Assembly: GCA_001512985.1 (NCBI GenBank)
Contig: LFRX01000026.1
Location: 39,584 to 46,672 of the forward strand
Direction of reading: 5' to 3'
Source: Acholeplasmatales bacterium DTU056
GTDB taxonomy: Bacteria > Bacillota_I > Bacilli_A > ML615J-28 > CAG-698
DNA: 7,089 bases
Part shown: positions 6,182-7,089 of the stretch, piece after piece
Numbering within the stretch: position 1 is the first letter of the stretch
Layout: every line of letters begins with the position of its first letter
Notes under the pieces: generated by a model
What the model was told of the DNA's origin: nothing
Databases searched by the model: none
What the model saw: only the letters and a program-made list of their open reading frames with translations
Translations under genes and position numbers: made by a program

Positions 6182-7089
6182 AATAAACCTTCCTTTTGGG
6201 CTAATAGTTCTAAAATTGCATAATTAGTAACTGCATTTATAACAATACTTATTCGCGAAATAAAAGCTGGGTCATGGCGTCCTTGGATTGTAATTTCTGT
6301 TTCTGATTGTGTTAATAAATCAATCGTTTTTTGAGTTTTTCCAATCGATGATGTCGGTTTGATTGCAGTTTTGAAGATGATTGGTAGGCCAATGCTGATT
6401 CCGCCGACAATCCCGCCATTATGGAAAGTAGAAGTAGTAATTTTTCCATTTTCTAAGCGGTATTCATCATTGGCCTGACTTCCATATAAATTCGCAATAT
6501 TAAATCCTTCGCCAAACTCAATTCCTTTTATTCCAGGAATGCTAAAGATTAAGTGACTTAAGAAACTCTCAATCGAATCAAAGAAAGGCTCGCCAAGACC
6601 AGTAGGAACATTATAAATAACCGTTTCAATTATTCCGCCAACAGAATCAGATTGATTTTTGGTTTGTAAAATGAAATCAATCATTTGTAATTTTACAGTG
6701 TCATTAATTACCGGAAAAGACTCATTAAGCAATTTATTTACTTGTGTTTGATCTAATTCTTTTGGATTTAATGGGTCGTCTATTAAATTCATTATTTTAT
6801 AAATGTGAGAAACAGTTATTATATTTCTTTTAGCAAGAATTTGTTTAGCAATACTACCTAAAACAACTAATAAAGCTGTTAAACGCCCGGATTGATGCCC
6901 ACCACCATGAAAGTTGTAGAACTTGCCGTATTTGAAATATGCGCCGAGATCGGCATGTGATGGGCGTGGTTTAAATTGTAAGTTTGTATAATCACTTTCA
7001 CGGACATCTTTATTTTTAATTATAAATGTCAATGGTGTTCCAGTTGTATAACCTTGAAAACAACCACTTATAATTTCAAACTCATCGAC
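6169..7089 (-). CDS. aroC: Chorismate synthase (5' end outside window)
   Basis: It converts 5-enolpyruvylshikimate 3-phosphate to chorismate using reduced FMN, the seventh shikimate step. The window holds 306 residues plus TAA; full-length enzymes are about 350-390, so roughly 45-55 N-terminal residues lie beyond base 7089. The frame is open to the edge: bases 7089-7033 encode VDEFEIISGCFQGYTTGTP, matching the family's E-I-L-S-G-x-F-E-G-x-T-T-G-T-P block. The TTG at 7032-7030 is therefore an internal Leu codon, not the start. Further blocks are RPSHAD, HGGGHQSGRLTA, DSVGGIIE, PTGLGEPFFDS, IKGIEFGEGF, GSQANDEY, HNGGIVGGISIG and GRHDPAFISR near the C-terminus. The HGGGHxSGRLTA form, rather than RGGGRSSARET, is the variant I associate with Clostridia-like enzymes. 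It is the first operon gene visible and overlaps the chorismate mutase by 13 bp. Confidence 0.96.
   Translation of the reverse strand, partial: VDEFEIISGCFQGYTTGTPLTFIIKNKDVRESDYTNLQFKPRPSHADLGAYFKYGKFYNFHGGGHQSGRLTALLVVLGSIAKQILAKRNIITVSHIYKIMNLIDDPLNPKELDQTQVNKLLNESFPVINDTVKLQMIDFILQTKNQSDSVGGIIETVIYNVPTGLGEPFFDSIESFLSHLIFSIPGIKGIEFGEGFNIANLYGSQANDEYRLENGKITTSTFHNGGIVGGISIGLPIIFKTAIKPTSSIGKTQKTIDLLTQSETEITIQGRHDPAFISRISIVINAVTNYAILELLAQKEGLLWIK

Noticed and set aside
7030..7032. TTG as the start codon of chorismate synthase
   Set aside because: The frame continues upstream to the window edge and encodes conserved chorismate synthase sequence (TTGTP just before it), so the TTG is an internal Leu codon.
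1..7089. CRISPR arrays, tRNA/rRNA genes, insertion sequences, attachment sites
   Set aside because: I saw no regularly spaced repeats, cloverleaf or rRNA-like sequence, transposase reading frame or terminal inverted repeats on either strand.

Overview
The window is AT-rich (roughly 30% G+C by eye) with tightly packed bacterial genes. It suggests a low-GC Gram-positive lineage: a Bacillota or Mollicutes-related relative such as Erysipelotrichia, Izemoplasma-like or Clostridia-like organisms. The reasons are a lipoteichoic-acid-synthase-type enzyme, AGGAGG-like ribosome binding sites, short U-tailed hairpin terminators and Lys/Asn/Ile-rich proteins. All 13 tryptophans in the full-length and partial proteins are encoded by TGG and no long frame contains TGA, so the standard bacterial code is used rather than the Mycoplasma/Spiroplasma code. 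The genus cannot be fixed from the sequence.

Layout. Bases 2-313 hold the 3' end of an unrecognised plus-strand gene. It converges on a minus-strand LTA-synthase-family gene (366-2279), and the two share a hairpin terminator (324-364). A 205-bp intergenic region (2280-2484) carries back-to-back promoter candidates for that gene and for a divergent plus-strand acyltransferase of the PlsC/LPLAT type (2485-3216). The acyltransferase converges, over a second bidirectional terminator (3223-3248), on a minus-strand aromatic amino acid operon that fills the rest of the window and runs off its right edge.

The operon is transcribed right to left: aroC (chorismate synthase, 5' end outside the window), a stand-alone AroQ-class chorismate mutase, a fused shikimate dehydrogenase-shikimate kinase (AroE-AroK), type II dehydroquinase (AroQ) and type I-beta DAHP synthase (AroF). 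Every junction overlaps (13, 4, 20 and 11 bp), so translation is probably coupled throughout. Together these supply step 1 (AroF), step 3 (AroQ), steps 4 and 5 (AroE-AroK) and step 7 (AroC) of the shikimate pathway, plus the first committed step to Phe/Tyr (chorismate mutase). Dehydroquinate synthase (aroB), EPSP synthase (aroA) and the prephenate enzymes are not in the window and are expected upstream, beyond base 7089, or elsewhere.

The most notable points are the AroE-AroK fusion, the acyltransferase with a degenerate HX4D motif, and the divergent pairing of two probable membrane-lipid/envelope genes. I found no mobile element, CRISPR array, RNA gene or clearly novel defence-type system.
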